A stretch of 40,399 bases of DNA from Actinophytocola sp. (GTDB lineage: Bacteria > Actinomycetota > Actinomycetes > Mycobacteriales > Pseudonocardiaceae). The position numbers and the translations under genes are program-made. Positions 19,813 through 29,108 of the stretch are shown in pieces. Below the pieces are notes generated by a model, which was not told the DNA's origin, ran no database searches, and saw nothing but the letters and a program-made list of their open reading frames with translations. The DNA lies in assembly GCA_009377395.1 (NCBI GenBank), contig WHUB01000020.1, forward strand, positions 1 through 40,399, in the 5' to 3' direction. Position 1 is the first letter of the stretch. Each line of letters opens with the position of its first letter.

Positions 19813-20694
19813 TCACGACTCCTTGCGTGCCCGGTTCTTCCCCTGTGATCGTGCCGCATCATCGGTGACCCTCTGCGACCGGCCCCGCTCCGCTCGGTAC
19901 GCGCGTGCGCTGGCGTAGAGGCAGACGGCCGCCGCCGTGGCGAGGTTGAGGCTTTCCGCCTCCCCGTAGATCGGCACGCGGATCGCGCCATCGGCGGCCG
20001 CCATGTCCTCGGCCGCCAGCCCGTGTGCCTCGTTGCCGAACACCCACGCGGTCGGTTCCGCCAAGTCCGTGGCGGTGTCGAGGTCCTCGGTCGCCGCGCC
20101 GTCGGCGGCGACGACCCGCAGGCCGTGCGCGCGACACGCGTCGTAGACCGCGCTCACGTCGTTCTCGCGCGCCAGCGGCAGATGGAAGACGCTGCCGGTC
20201 GAGGCCCGCACACACTTGCCATTGTGGGCGTCGACAGCGTCGCCCGCGAACACCACCACGTCGGCGCCCGCAGCGTCGGCGACCCGGATCACGGTGCCGG
20301 CGTTGCCCGGGTCGGCGATCCCCGCCAGCACGACGACCAGCCGGGGCGTGCCGCGCAGCGCGTCGGCGAGCGGGACGTCGAGCAGCTCGCAAACGGCGAC
20401 GATGCCTTGCGGCGTCACGGTTTCCGACAGCAGCTCGGCCGCCCCGGCGTCGATCTCGGAGATCGTTACCCCGGCTTCGGTGGCGGTGCCGACCAGCTCG
20501 GGGTGACGCCGCGCGGCCGCGTCGGTGACGAACAGCTCGTGCACCCGCTGCGGCGTCCGCAGCGCCTCGCGCACCGCCTGGGTGCCCTCGGCGAGGAACC
20601 GGCCCGCCCGCTGCCTGCCGCCGCGCGTCGTCAGCTTGCGAGCGGCGACGACCCGGGGTGTCCGATGGGTGAACACCCCGGGTCGTCGAGTCAC
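19813..20694 (-). CDS. TrmH/SpoU-family RNA 2'-O-methyltransferase
   Basis: This SAM-dependent SPOUT-fold enzyme probably methylates a ribose in rRNA. The 293-aa protein has a substrate-binding N-terminal part (about 10-110) and the three family motifs: GIADPGNAGTVIRVADAAGA, WVFGNEAHGL, and VPIYGEAESLNLATAAAVCLY. The start is a GTG at 20694, 8 nt after the rplT stop. The position between rplT and pheS is the same as tsnR (Rv1644) in Mycobacterium tuberculosis. The name tsnR there refers to thiostrepton-resistance methylases, but resistance is not implied for this copy. Confidence 0.93.
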   Translation of the reverse strand: MTRRPGVFTHRTPRVVAARKLTTRGGRQRAGRFLAEGTQAVREALRTPQRVHELFVTDAAARRHPELVGTATEAGVTISEIDAGAAELLSETVTPQGIVAVCELLDVPLADALRGTPRLVVVLAGIADPGNAGTVIRVADAAGADVVVFAGDAVDAHNGKCVRASTGSVFHLPLARENDVSAVYDACRAHGLRVVAADGAATEDLDTATDLAEPTAWVFGNEAHGLAAEDMAAADGAIRVPIYGEAESLNLATAAAVCLYASARAYRAERGRSQRVTDDAARSQGKNRARKES

Positions 20695-20702
20695 GGACTC
20701 GC

Positions 20703-21083
20703 TCAGGCCGACTTCTTGGCGTCCTGCGCGGGCACGTTCTGCTTGGCGAGCTCGGCGAGCGCGCTGAACGCGGCCTCGTCGGTCACGGCGAGCTCGGCGA
20801 GGATCTTCCGGTCGACCTCGACACCGGCGGCCTTCAGGCCCTGGATGAACCGGTTGTAAGTGATGCCGTTGGCCCTGGCCGCCGCGTTGATGCGGGTGAT
20901 CCAGAGCTGCCGGAAGTCGCCCTTACGGGCCCGGCGGTCCCGGTATGCGTAGTTGAGCGAGTGGAGGTTCTGCTCCTTGGCCTTGCGGTACAGCCGCGAA
21001 CGCTGACCGCGGTAGCCGCTGGCCAGTTCGAGTGTTGCGCGACGCTTCTTCTGGGCGTTCACCGCCCGCTTGACGCGTGCCAC
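20703..21083 (-). CDS. rplT: 50S ribosomal protein L20
   Basis: L20 is a 23S rRNA-binding protein needed early in large-subunit assembly. The 126-aa sequence is typical ([40 protein letters not shown]). The start is a GTG at 21083 with AGGATGGA upstream. It follows rpmI after 69 bp in the standard infC-rpmI-rplT order. Confidence 0.98.
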   Translation of the reverse strand: MARVKRAVNAQKKRRATLELASGYRGQRSRLYRKAKEQNLHSLNYAYRDRRARKGDFRQLWITRINAAARANGITYNRFIQGLKAAGVEVDRKILAELAVTDEAAFSALAELAKQNVPAQDAKKSA

Positions 21084-21152
21084 GGGTCCATCCTGTCGAT
21101 TCGGGGGGCGCCAGGGCCCCGGGTGTACAACTGTCGGCGGTCGGCTTCCGGC

Positions 21153-21347
21153 TCAGCGGCCGAGCAGCCGCTTGAGCTTCTTCACGTCACCGTCGGCGAC
21201 GTCGGTCGTGCCCTCGAGCCTGCGGGTGACGCGGCTCGACTTCTTCTCGAGCAGGTGCCTGCGGCCTGCCTTCTGGCGACGGAGCTTGCCGGTGCCAGTC
21301 CGCTTGATGCGCTTGGCGGTGCCGCTGTGCGTCTTCTGCTTGGGCAT
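21153..21347 (-). CDS. rpmI: 50S ribosomal protein L35
   Basis: The small, very basic ribosomal protein is 64 aa ([20 protein letters not shown]). An AAGGAGG site precedes the ATG at 21347. It lies between infC and rplT as in nearly all bacteria. Confidence 0.98.
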   Translation of the reverse strand: MPKQKTHSGTAKRIKRTGTGKLRRQKAGRRHLLEKKSSRVTRRLEGTTDVADGDVKKLKRLLGR

Positions 21348-21467
21348 CGCTGCCCCTCCTTACGGTGTCCGTCTGCAACGGGCGGGCGGCTCGCGCAGGC
21401 CGAGATCGACCATCCGGTCGTCCCGTGAGGACTCACCGGTGCGCGAACGTCATCGGCCGAAGGAGGC

Positions 21468-22007
21468 TTACTTGCCTGCCTTCGCCTTGGTTTTGGTGTT
21501 CTTGTGCGGCGCGAGAACCATGATCATGTTCCGGCCGTCCTGCTTCGGGGCGGACTCGATCGACCCGAGGTCGGCGACGTCGTCGGCCAGCCGCCGCAGC
21601 AGCCGGAAGCCCAGTTCGGGCCGGGACTGCTCCCGGCCACGGAACATGATCGTCACCTTGACCTTGTTGCCCGCGCTGAGGAAGCGGGCCACGTGGCCCT
21701 TCTTCGTCTCGTAGTCGTGCGGGTCGATCTTCGGCCGGAGCTTCTGCTCCTTGATCACGGTCTGCTGTTGGTTGCGGCGCGACTCACGGGCCTTCTGGGC
21801 GCTCTCGTACTTGAACTTGCCGAAGTCCATGAGCTTGGCCACGGGTGGACGTGCCTGCGGGGCGACCTCGACGAGGTCTAGGTCCGCTTCCTGCGCCAGC
21901 CGCAGGGCGTCCTCGATACGGACGATCCCGACCTGTTCGCCGTTCGGCCCGACGAGCCGAACCTCGGGAACGCGAATGCGCTCATTGATGCGCGTGTCGG
22001 AGCTGAT
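21468..22007 (-). CDS. infC: translation initiation factor IF-3, apparent AUC start
   Basis: IF-3 keeps 30S subunits free and checks the start codon. The 179-aa protein has the N domain ([15 protein letters not shown]), the linker, and the C domain ([19 protein letters not shown]). No ATG, GTG or TTG fits the beginning of the homologous part. The codon in the right place is ATC at 22005-22007, preceded by AGGAGG with a 4-nt gap. Rare start codons (AUU, AUC, AUA) are characteristic of infC and let IF-3 repress its own translation. The frame stays open upstream to 22277, but that part does not look like IF-3. Confidence 0.95.
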   Translation of the reverse strand: MSSDTRINERIRVPEVRLVGPNGEQVGIVRIEDALRLAQEADLDLVEVAPQARPPVAKLMDFGKFKYESAQKARESRRNQQQTVIKEQKLRPKIDPHDYETKKGHVARFLSAGNKVKVTIMFRGREQSRPELGFRLLRRLADDVADLGSIESAPKQDGRNMIMVLAPHKNTKTKAKAGK

Positions 22008-22258
22008 GGGGCCTCCTATGGTCTGTGTCCTCTTCGTCTGTGTGACCCGGTGCCCCAAATGCGTCGAGCCCCTGCTGTCGATGACAACTGGGGCCCGCTT
22101 TCCGATCGGCGCCCGCCAACGGCGGGACACCTTCGCCGACGGCAGGACGCCGACGGCGAGACCGGACCCGGCCACCGGGTGGTGACTCAGGTGGGAGCGG
22201 GGCTCCACTTGCTCACCCCGATCGCTCGGGGCTGGTCGCTCATGGAAGGGTACCAGAC
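22008..22258 (-). promoter_or_regulatory. infC leader / divergent promoter region with two hairpins
   Basis: This 250-bp gap separates infC from the divergent DUF1844 gene. It contains CCCCGA-TCGC-TCGGGG (22216-22231) and GGAGC-GGG-GCTCC (22194-22206), two adjacent stem-loops that would lie in the infC leader RNA. Neither has a T-tract, so they are not simple terminators. I find no convincing promoter hexamers. A ribosomal-protein or IF-3 leader function is only a guess. Confidence 0.35.
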
Positions 22259-22621
22259 GTGCAGGACAACGATTCATCCTCGCCCGGATATTCCGAGGCG
22301 GACTCCAGGGATCTGGGCACGATCCCGAGTGTCGAAGTGATCAGCCGGGCGGCGGTCATGCTGCTGTCCGCGTCCGCCGAGCGGCTCGGGCTCGCCGACG
22401 AGGACCCGGACGCGAGCCCCCACCGCGACCTGGACGAGGCCAGGCGGCTCATCACCGCGCTCGCGGGCCTGGTGACGGCGTCGGCGGAGTACCTCGGGGC
22501 GCACGCCGGTCCGCTGCGCGACGGCTTGCAGTCGGTGCAGCGGGCGTTCCGGGAGGCGTCGGCAGTGCCGGACGCTCCCGGCATGGGCCCCGGCGAGAAG
22601 TACACCGGACCAGTTCACTGA
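22259..22621 (+). CDS. DUF1844 family protein
   Basis: The 120-aa acidic protein has a helical core ([20 protein letters not shown], and [18 protein letters not shown]) typical of DUF1844, a small conserved actinobacterial family of unknown function. It is often encoded divergently next to infC. The start is a GTG at 22259 with GGAAGGG 8 nt upstream. Its last 7 bp overlap the 3' end of the convergent response-regulator gene. Confidence 0.85.
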   Translation: MQDNDSSSPGYSEADSRDLGTIPSVEVISRAAVMLLSASAERLGLADEDPDASPHRDLDEARRLITALAGLVTASAEYLGAHAGPLRDGLQSVQRAFREASAVPDAPGMGPGEKYTGPVH

Positions 22622-23298
22622 TTCCGTCCAGCCGCCCAGCAGTACACCGTCTCGGGCCTGCCGACCTGACCGTACTGCGGCCGCCGTTCGGCCAGCCCGT
22701 TGTCCGCCAGGTACTCGAGGTAGCGCCGCGCGGTCACCCGGGCGACCCCGACCCGGCCGGCCGCCGTTCCCGCCGACATCCCGTCCGCTGACTCCCGCAG
22801 CGCCTTGCTGATCGACTCCAGCGTGGCCGGGCTCATCCCCTTCGGCGCGAGGGTCTCGACGGTGCGCAGCGAGCCCAGCACCCGGTCCACGTCGGCCTGC
22901 TCGGCCACCTCCCCCGCGGCCCGCAGGTTCTCCCGGAACTGGGCGTAGCTCTCCAGCTTCGCGCGCAGCGAGGCGAACGTGAACGGCTTGAGCAGGTACT
23001 GGACCACGCCCGCGGAGACCGCCTGTTTCACCACGTCCAGATCGCGCGCCGAGGTCACCGCGATCACGTCCACCGTCCGGCCAGCCGCCCGGAGCGCACG
23101 GCAGAGCGCGAGGCCGTGGGTGTCGGGCAGGTAGAAGTCCAGCAGGATCAGCTCGACCGGCGTCCGCTCGACGAACCGCATGGCCTCGGCCCCCGAGTGG
23201 ACGACGCCGGCGACCGCGAAGCCGGGGACGCGCTCGACATAGCTGCGGTGCGCGTCCGCCGCGATCGGCTCGTCCTCGACGACCAGGACCGTGATCAT
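22615..23298 (-). CDS. CitB/DctR-type response regulator, no adjacent kinase
   Basis: The 227-aa two-component regulator has a receiver domain (acidic pair E9/D9 region in LVVEDEP, phospho-acceptor Asp54 in LILLDFYLPD, Lys104 in YLLKPF). The C-terminal winged-helix-like domain (about 165-215, GMSAGTAAGRVGVARVTARRYLEYL) is of the CitT/DcuR/DctR type. The ATG at 23298 has AAGGAG upstream. It is divergent from a dicarboxylate symporter, which it most likely activates. Such regulators normally sit next to a sensor kinase (CitA/DctS type). None is present, so the kinase must be elsewhere or lost. Confidence 0.88.
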   Translation of the reverse strand: MITVLVVEDEPIAADAHRSYVERVPGFAVAGVVHSGAEAMRFVERTPVELILLDFYLPDTHGLALCRALRAAGRTVDVIAVTSARDLDVVKQAVSAGVVQYLLKPFTFASLRAKLESYAQFRENLRAAGEVAEQADVDRVLGSLRTVETLAPKGMSPATLESISKALRESADGMSAGTAAGRVGVARVTARRYLEYLADNGLAERRPQYGQVGRPETVYCWAAGRNQ

Positions 23299-23405
23299 GC
23301 CGGCGCTCCTTCCCGCGAACGAAATGACCATAACCGTGACCGGTGTGGGTGACGCAGCGGATAGTCCGCGTAATTAACCACACCGAAACGACTCAGGAGG
23401 CAATG
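23299..23405. promoter_or_regulatory. divergent regulator/symporter control region
   Basis: The 107-bp gap between the divergent regulator and symporter must hold both promoters. A perfect GCGGA-TAG-TCCGC inverted repeat (23357-23369) is followed at once by an AT-rich TAATTA block (23371-23376). These are good candidates for the regulator's binding site and the symporter -10. The AGGAGG for the symporter is at 23395-23400. Confidence 0.45.
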
Positions 23406-24788
23406 ATGCCCAGCGAGCGGGCCTCGGCCGGGGGCGTACAGGCGCCCCGGCGTGGCGGCCGGATCCATTACCTGTATCTCGCGGTGGTCGCCGCGATCTT
23501 CCTCGGCATCATCACCGGATTCGCGTTTCCGGACTTCGCCGTCGGGCTCGAGCCCATCGGTGAGGGCTTCGTCAACCTCATCAAGATGATGATCAGCCCG
23601 ATCATCTTCTGCACGATCGTGCTCGGCATCGGCTCCGTGGCCAGGGCCGCGCAGGTCGGCAAGGTCGGGTTCATCGCCCTGGGCTACTTCCTGACGATGT
23701 CGACCATCGCGCTGGGCATCGGCCTGTTCGTCGGCAACGTGCTGAACCCGGGCGAGGGCATGCGGATCTCCCCGGCCGACGCCGCCGAGGCGAAGGCAGA
23801 GGCCGCCGAGGGGGCGACAGGCACCACGGACTTCCTGCTCAGCATCATTCCGGAAACGCTGGTCGGGGCGTTCACCGAGGACACCGTGCTGCCGACGCTG
23901 CTGGTGGCGCTGCTCGCCGGGTTCGCGCTGCAGAAGATGGGCCCGGCCGGTGAGCCGATCCGCCGCGGCATCGAGCAGATCCAGAAGCTGGTGTTCCGGA
24001 TCCTCGCCATGATCATGTGGGCCGCGCCCGTCGGCGCCTTCGGCGCGATCGCCGCGGTCGTCGGCGACACCGGGTGGGAGGCCCTCAAGAGCTTGGCCGT
24101 GATCATGCTCGGCTTCTACGCCACCTGCGTGGTGTTCGTGTTCATCGTGCTGGCGGCGGTGCTCTGGATCGGCGCCAGGGTGAACCTGTTCAGCCTGCTG
24201 CGCTACCTCGGCCGGGAGTTCCTGCTGATCCTGTCGACCTCGTCGTCGGAGTCGGCGCTGCCCCGGCTGATCGCGAAGATGGAGCACCTCGGCGTGAGCA
24301 GGCCGGTCGTCGGGATCACGGTGCCGACCGGGTACTCGTTCAACCTCGACGGCACGGCGATCTACCTGACCATGGCGACGCTGTTCATCGCGACCGCGCA
24401 GGGCAGTCCGCTCGGCCTCGGCGAGCAGATCTCGCTGCTGGTGTTCATGATCATCGCGTCGAAGGGCGCGGCGGGGGTGACCGGCGCCGGACTGGCCACG
24501 CTGGCGGGCGGCCTGCAGGCGCACCGGCCTGACCTGGTCGACGGCGTCGGGTTCATCGTCGGCATCGACCGGTTCATGTCCGAGGCACGGGCGCTGACCA
24601 ACTTCGCGGGCAACGCCGTCGCCACCGTGCTGATCGGCTCGTGGACCAAGGAGTTCGACCGCGAGCAGGCGGAGCGCGTGTTCGCCGGCCGGGACCCGTT
24701 CAACGAGGACACCCTCATCGACGACCATGCGTCCGAGAACGAGGGGGCGGAACGGCCGAAGGAACTGGCAGGCGCGACCACGTCCTGA
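23406..24788 (+). CDS. dctA: dicarboxylate:cation symporter (DctA/DAACS family)
   Basis: This inner-membrane transporter takes up C4-dicarboxylates such as succinate, fumarate and malate with Na+ or H+. The 460-aa protein shows the first membrane segment IHYLYLAVVAAIFLGIITGF, the serine-rich re-entrant loop STSSSESALPRL near residue 277, and the TM7/cation motif GYSFNLDGTAIYLT near 308. The second of two adjacent ATGs (23406) is preferred because AGGAGG is 5 nt away. It is followed by a strong terminator hairpin. Glutamate/aspartate transport is an alternative within the family. Confidence 0.9.
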   Translation: MPSERASAGGVQAPRRGGRIHYLYLAVVAAIFLGIITGFAFPDFAVGLEPIGEGFVNLIKMMISPIIFCTIVLGIGSVARAAQVGKVGFIALGYFLTMSTIALGIGLFVGNVLNPGEGMRISPADAAEAKAEAAEGATGTTDFLLSIIPETLVGAFTEDTVLPTLLVALLAGFALQKMGPAGEPIRRGIEQIQKLVFRILAMIMWAAPVGAFGAIAAVVGDTGWEALKSLAVIMLGFYATCVVFVFIVLAAVLWIGARVNLFSLLRYLGREFLLILSTSSSESALPRLIAKMEHLGVSRPVVGITVPTGYSFNLDGTAIYLTMATLFIATAQGSPLGLGEQISLLVFMIIASKGAAGVTGAGLATLAGGLQAHRPDLVDGVGFIVGIDRFMSEARALTNFAGNAVATVLIGSWTKEFDREQAERVFAGRDPFNEDTLIDDHASENEGAERPKELAGATTS

Positions 24789-24797
24789 CCGGCCGTC

Positions 24798-24838
24798 GCC
24801 GTCACCTGGCCTGACCCCGACTCAGGCCAGGTGACGGC
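24798..24838. terminator. bidirectional terminator hairpin
   Basis: A perfect 17-bp inverted repeat, GCCGTCACCTGGCCTGA (24798-24814) and its complement (24822-24838), flanks a 7-nt loop between the convergent symporter and SRPBCC genes. The right arm begins exactly at the SRPBCC stop codon, so its last codons form half of the stem. There is no T-run, as is common in high-GC actinobacteria. Confidence 0.8.
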
Positions 24839-25262
24839 GCAGCCCGCGCTGGCCGCGCCGCATCATCGCGCCGTGGTTGGCTCGCAGCGCCGGACGCAGC
24901 AGCGGCTCGAACGGCAGCAGCGATCGCTTGCACAGCATCACGTCCTGCTCGATCCGCACCACCGTGACGCCACCGTCCTCGACGACGCGCGCGCGGCAGT
25001 AGCCCTCCAGGTCGCCGGACATCGCCACCCGCATCCGTCCGGTCGCCGGATCCTCGTCCGCACGCTTGAGCCGCAGCCGCAACGCCACCGGCAGCACCGC
25101 ACGGACCAGGACGTCACCGGAGTCCCCGTCGATCCGCCGGACGTCGCGCACATCGCGCCACCACGCCGGGTAGCTCTCGATGTCGATCAGCGCGGCGAAC
25201 ACCCGCTCGGCACGCGCGGCCACCCGCCACTCGTTTCGGAACCGATAGCCGGCGGCGGACAT
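24822..25262 (-). CDS. SRPBCC (START/Bet v1-like) family protein
   Basis: The 146-aa protein starts with a strand-helix pattern (YRFRNEWRVAARAERVFAALIDIESYPAWW) typical of polyketide-cyclase/START-like folds that bind hydrophobic ligands. The ligand and role are unknown. The ATG at 25262 lies 5 nt after the uvrA stop, so the gene is probably co-transcribed with uvrA. Its 3' end is embedded in the terminator hairpin. Confidence 0.8.
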   Translation of the reverse strand: MSAAGYRFRNEWRVAARAERVFAALIDIESYPAWWRDVRDVRRIDGDSGDVLVRAVLPVALRLRLKRADEDPATGRMRVAMSGDLEGYCRARVVEDGGVTVVRIEQDVMLCKRSLLPFEPLLRPALRANHGAMMRRGQRGLRRHLA

Positions 25263-25267
25263 CGCGG

Positions 25268-27850
25268 CTAACCCAGCACGGGCTTCAGGTACTGACCGGT
25301 GAAGCTCTCCGGCACGGCGGCGACGTCCTCGGGCGTGCCCTCGGCGACGACGGTGCCGCCGCCGGAGCCGCCGCCCGGCCCCAGGTCGATGATCCAGTCC
25401 GACGTCTTGATCACGTCGAGGTTGTGCTCGATCACCATCACCGTGTTGCCCTTGTCCACCAGCCCGTTGATGACGCCGAGCAGCTTGCGGATGTCCTCGA
25501 AGTGCAGCCCCGTGGTCGGCTCGTCGAGCACGTACACCGTCTTGCCGGTCGACCGCTTCTGCATCTCGATCTTGATAGTGCCGTCGCCGGCGCACGCCTC
25601 ACAGCGTCCGCCCTTGACGTTGAACGAGAACCGGCCCGGCTGGTAGCCGCGCACCTTCGCCTCGGTGGTGGCGGCGAACAGCTTGCGCACGTGGTCCCAC
25701 ACGCCGGTGTAGGTGGCGGGGTTGGAGCGCGGCGTCCGGCCGATCGGCGACTGGTCGACGCGCACCAGCTTGTCCACCAGGTCGAGTCCGCGGACCCGGG
25801 TGTGCCTGCCCGGCACTTGCCTGGCGTTGTTGAGCTTGTTCGCCAGCACGGTCGCCAGGATGTCGTTGACCAAAGTGGACTTCCCGGACCCGGACACGCC
25901 GGTGATCGAGATCAGGCAGCCGAGCGGGAACGAGACGTCGAGGTTGCGCAGGTTGTGCTCACGTGCGCCGACCACCGTCACCTTGCGTTTGCGGTCGACC
26001 GGCCGTCGCACCGCGGGCACGCCGATCTCCTCGCGCCGCGCCAGGTAGTCGCCGGTCAGCGACTTGCGGTTGGTGAGCAGCTTCTTGTACGGCCCGCTGT
26101 GCACGATCTTGCCGCCGTGCTCGCCCGCGCCGGGGCCGATGTCGACCACCCAGTCGCTCGCCTTGATGGTGTCCTCGTCGTGCTCGACGACGATGAGCGT
26201 GTTGCCCAGGTCGCGCAGCCTGCTCAACGTCTCGATGAGCCGGTGGTTGTCACGCTGGTGCAGCCCGATGGACGGCTCGTCGAGCACGTACAGCACGCCG
26301 ACCAGCCCGGACCCGATCTGCGTCGCGAGCCGGATGCGCTGCGCCTCGCCGCCGGAGAGCGTGCCCGCGCCGCGGTCGAGCGAGAGGTAGTCGAGGCCGA
26401 CGTCGAGCAGGAAGTGCAGCCGCGCCTGGATCTCCTTGAGCACCGCGCCCGCGATCATCGCCTCGCGCTCGCCGAGCACGAGCCCGTCGAGGAACTCCGA
26501 CGCCTCCGAGACGGAGTACGCGCACACCTCGGCGATGGACCGCGCGCCCTTGCTGGCGTTCTCCATGGTGACGGCGAGGATCTCCGGCTTGAGCCTGCTG
26601 CCCTGACAGGCCGGGCAGGGCACCTCGCGCATGTAGCCCTCGTAGCGCTCCCGCATGTACTCGGACTCGGTCTGCTCCCGCCTGCGCTCGAGGAACGGGA
26701 TGACGCCCTCGAAGTTGGCGTAGTAGGAGCGCTGCCTGCCGTACCGGTTGCGGTAGCGGACGTGGACCTGCTCGCCGACGCCGTGCAGCACCGCCTTCTG
26801 CACCTTCGCGGGCAGCCTGCGCCACGGCGTATCCATGCGGAAGCCGATGGTCTCGGCCAGCGACGCCAGCAGCCGCTGGAAGTACTCCGCCGACTGCCCG
26901 CCTGCCCACGGCGCGATCGCGCCCTCCGCCAGCGACACCTCGTCGTCCGGCACGACCAGCTCCGGGTCGACCTCCTTGCGCACGCCGATGCCGGTGCATT
27001 CCGGGCAGGCGCCATAGGGCGAGTTGAACGAGAACGACCTCGGCTCCAGGTCCTCGACGGCGAGCGCATGCCCGTTGGGGCAGGCCAGGTTCTCGGAGAA
27101 ACCCCGGACGCGGTGTGGATCGTGCTCCGGCAGGTCGACGAAGTCCAGCTCGACGAGGCCGTCAGCCAGCCGCAGCGCGGTCTCGACGGAGTCGGTGAGC
27201 CGCTGCTTGGCGCTCGCCTTGACGGTCAGCCGGTCAACGACGACGCCGATGTCGTGCTTCTCCTGCTTCTTCAGCTTGGGCGGATCGGTCAGCGAGTGCA
27301 CGGTGCCGTCGACCCGCACCCGGGAGTAGCCCTGCTGTTGCAGGTTCGCGAACAGGTCGACGTACTCGCCCTTGCGGCCGCGGACGACCGGCGCGATCAC
27401 CTGGAACCGGGTGCGCTCCTCCATGTCGAGCACCTGGTCGACGATCTGCTGCGGCGTCTGCTTGCTGATCGGCTCACCGCACTGCGGGCAGTGCGGCTTA
27501 CCCGCGCGGGCGTAGAGCAGCCGCAGGTAGTCGTAGACCTCGGTGATGGTGCCGACGGTGGAGCGCGGGTTGCGGGAGGTCGACTTCTGGTCGATCGAGA
27601 CGGCGGGCGAGAGTCCTTCGATGAAGTCGACGTCCGGCTTGTCCATCTGGCCGAGGAACTGGCGCGCGTAGGCCGACAGCGACTCGACGTACCGGCGCTG
27701 CCCCTCCGCGAAGATCGTGTCGAACGCCAGGCTGGACTTGCCGGAGCCGGACAGGCCGGTGAACACGATCAAGCTGTTGCGGGGCAGGTCGATGTCGACG
27801 CTGCGCAGGTTGTGTTCGCGGGCACCACGTACGACAAGACGGTCGGACAC
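25268..27850 (-). CDS. uvrA: excinuclease ABC subunit A with an in-frame internal deletion
   Basis: UvrA is the damage-recognition ATPase of nucleotide excision repair. The 860-aa product is normal through residue 763: first Walker A GLSGSGKS, first zinc finger, first signature LSGGEAQR (near 498), second Walker A GVSGSGKS, and the first Cys pair of the C-terminal zinc finger (C750, C753). It then jumps from GTIKIEM to [15 protein letters not shown] (boundary 25561/25562). By recall of E. coli UvrA about 91 residues are missing: the second CxxC of the zinc finger and the second ABC signature. The second Walker B (Asp776-Glu777) follows. The frame is kept and there is no stop. Normal function is unlikely. 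The start is a GTG at 27850. Confidence 0.93.
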   Translation of the reverse strand: MSDRLVVRGAREHNLRSVDIDLPRNSLIVFTGLSGSGKSSLAFDTIFAEGQRRYVESLSAYARQFLGQMDKPDVDFIEGLSPAVSIDQKSTSRNPRSTVGTITEVYDYLRLLYARAGKPHCPQCGEPISKQTPQQIVDQVLDMEERTRFQVIAPVVRGRKGEYVDLFANLQQQGYSRVRVDGTVHSLTDPPKLKKQEKHDIGVVVDRLTVKASAKQRLTDSVETALRLADGLVELDFVDLPEHDPHRVRGFSENLACPNGHALAVEDLEPRSFSFNSPYGACPECTGIGVRKEVDPELVVPDDEVSLAEGAIAPWAGGQSAEYFQRLLASLAETIGFRMDTPWRRLPAKVQKAVLHGVGEQVHVRYRNRYGRQRSYYANFEGVIPFLERRREQTESEYMRERYEGYMREVPCPACQGSRLKPEILAVTMENASKGARSIAEVCAYSVSEASEFLDGLVLGEREAMIAGAVLKEIQARLHFLLDVGLDYLSLDRGAGTLSGGEAQRIRLATQIGSGLVGVLYVLDEPSIGLHQRDNHRLIETLSRLRDLGNTLIVVEHDEDTIKASDWVVDIGPGAGEHGGKIVHSGPYKKLLTNRKSLTGDYLARREEIGVPAVRRPVDRKRKVTVVGAREHNLRNLDVSFPLGCLISITGVSGSGKSTLVNDILATVLANKLNNARQVPGRHTRVRGLDLVDKLVRVDQSPIGRTPRSNPATYTGVWDHVRKLFAATTEAKVRGYQPGRFSFNVKGGRCEACAGDGTIKIEMQKRSTGKTVYVLDEPTTGLHFEDIRKLLGVINGLVDKGNTVMVIEHNLDVIKTSDWIIDLGPGGGSGGGTVVAEGTPEDVAAVPESFTGQYLKPVLG

Positions 27851-27914
27851 CGAAGGGTCCCTTCACTGGCAATTCGGGCAGCGAGCGCGGCTGGAGACAG
27901 CCGCCGTTCCCATG

Positions 27915-29108
27915 CTAAAGCCGACCCCCGACAGGTTCGGGCGCGCGTTCCGGTTCCGGCCCCCGCGCGCGTTCCGGAGGCCGGGTGAGCGCCCGGTACG
28001 CCGGACGTTCGACGAACACGGTCAGCGCCCATCCGGCCAGCACCGCCGCCCCGGTCACGATGATCAGCCGGGGCCAGCCGGGCACGGCGGCGTCGGACAG
28101 CACCCGCGCCAGCACGAAGCCGAGCTGCTGGTGGACCAGGTAGACGCCGTAGCTGATGCCCGCCAACCACACGATCGGACGACGCAGGGCGCGCAGCACC
28201 GGGTTGTCCCACTCCGGGCCGCGGGCGGCCGCCGCGATCAGCCCGAGCATCACCGCGAAGCCCACCGCCGCCGCGACCGGCTCGGGCGCCTTGCTCGCAT
28301 GCAGCGCCACGCCGACCGCGCCCAGCCCGGCCAGTTCGACGTGGCCGATCTCCTGTCGCGACCACAGCCAGATGGCGATGCCGAGACCGAACAGATAGGT
28401 GTGTCCGATGCCGGTGCCCGACTCGAACGTGCCGATCTCGAAGGCCAGTGACGCCGGCAGCCGGGACAGCGGCAGCAGCGCGACCGGAACGAACACGAGG
28501 ACGCGGGCGAGGGTCCGCAGCCGGGCGCCGCGCAGCCGGTGCCGCCACAGGATCGCCGCCGCGACGAACGCGCTCACCTGGACCGGCAGCGTCCAGTGCG
28601 CCCAGTCGAGGAACTCCACCTCCGGGCTCCACGGCTGCACCAGTGTGAGGTTCCCCAGCAGGTCGGCGGGGGTCGGCAGGTACCAGAGCGCGTGCTCGGC
28701 GTCGGACGTCGCGTAGGGCGTGCCGAACAGCACGCCGATCAACCCGTGCCGCACCTGCCAGCCGTTGAAGCCGAGCACGGCGACCCGGCAGGCGACGTAG
28801 GTGACGACGACGACGGCGAGGTAGGCGGGCAGCAGCCGGGCGAGACGTCGTCGCAGCCAGCGGCCCGGCTCGTCACGGCGGATGGTGACGCAGGCGAAGA
28901 ACGCCGAGATCACCAGCAGCACCGAGGCACCCATGCGCAGCGTGAACTCGACGGGATACGGGTCGATGCCCGGCATGACCGCGGGCCCGACGAAGGTGAT
29001 GTGTCCCAGCATCACGGCGAACACCGCGACGACCCGGATCAGATCCCAGTTGATCTTTCGGTCGGTCCCGGCACGCGCTGCCACCCGAAGGTATTCGGTT
29101 CTGGCCAC
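27915..29108 (-). CDS. membrane acyltransferase family 3 protein
   Basis: The 397-aa integral membrane protein of the acyltransferase-3 (OafA/NodX-like) type has about ten hydrophobic segments, starting with INWDLIRVVAVFAVMLGHIT, where the Asp/Arg and His match the family's conserved N-terminal motif. It ends in a Pro/Glu/Arg-rich tail. Such enzymes O-acylate sugars or other envelope molecules; the substrate is unknown. The GTG at 29108 is my choice because it precedes the first membrane segment closely, but the site is weak. The gene sits between uvrA and the hydrolase that in Mycobacterium lies beside uvrA, suggesting a later insertion. Confidence 0.82.
   Translation of the reverse strand: MARTEYLRVAARAGTDRKINWDLIRVVAVFAVMLGHITFVGPAVMPGIDPYPVEFTLRMGASVLLVISAFFACVTIRRDEPGRWLRRRLARLLPAYLAVVVVTYVACRVAVLGFNGWQVRHGLIGVLFGTPYATSDAEHALWYLPTPADLLGNLTLVQPWSPEVEFLDWAHWTLPVQVSAFVAAAILWRHRLRGARLRTLARVLVFVPVALLPLSRLPASLAFEIGTFESGTGIGHTYLFGLGIAIWLWSRQEIGHVELAGLGAVGVALHASKAPEPVAAAVGFAVMLGLIAAAARGPEWDNPVLRALRRPIVWLAGISYGVYLVHQQLGFVLARVLSDAAVPGWPRLIIVTGAAVLAGWALTVFVERPAYRALTRPPERARGPEPERAPEPVGGRL

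Noticed and set aside
23343..23405. Upstream start at 23343 for the symporter
   Set aside because: The extra residues are polar and unlike the family, and AGGAGG is positioned for the ATG at 23406.
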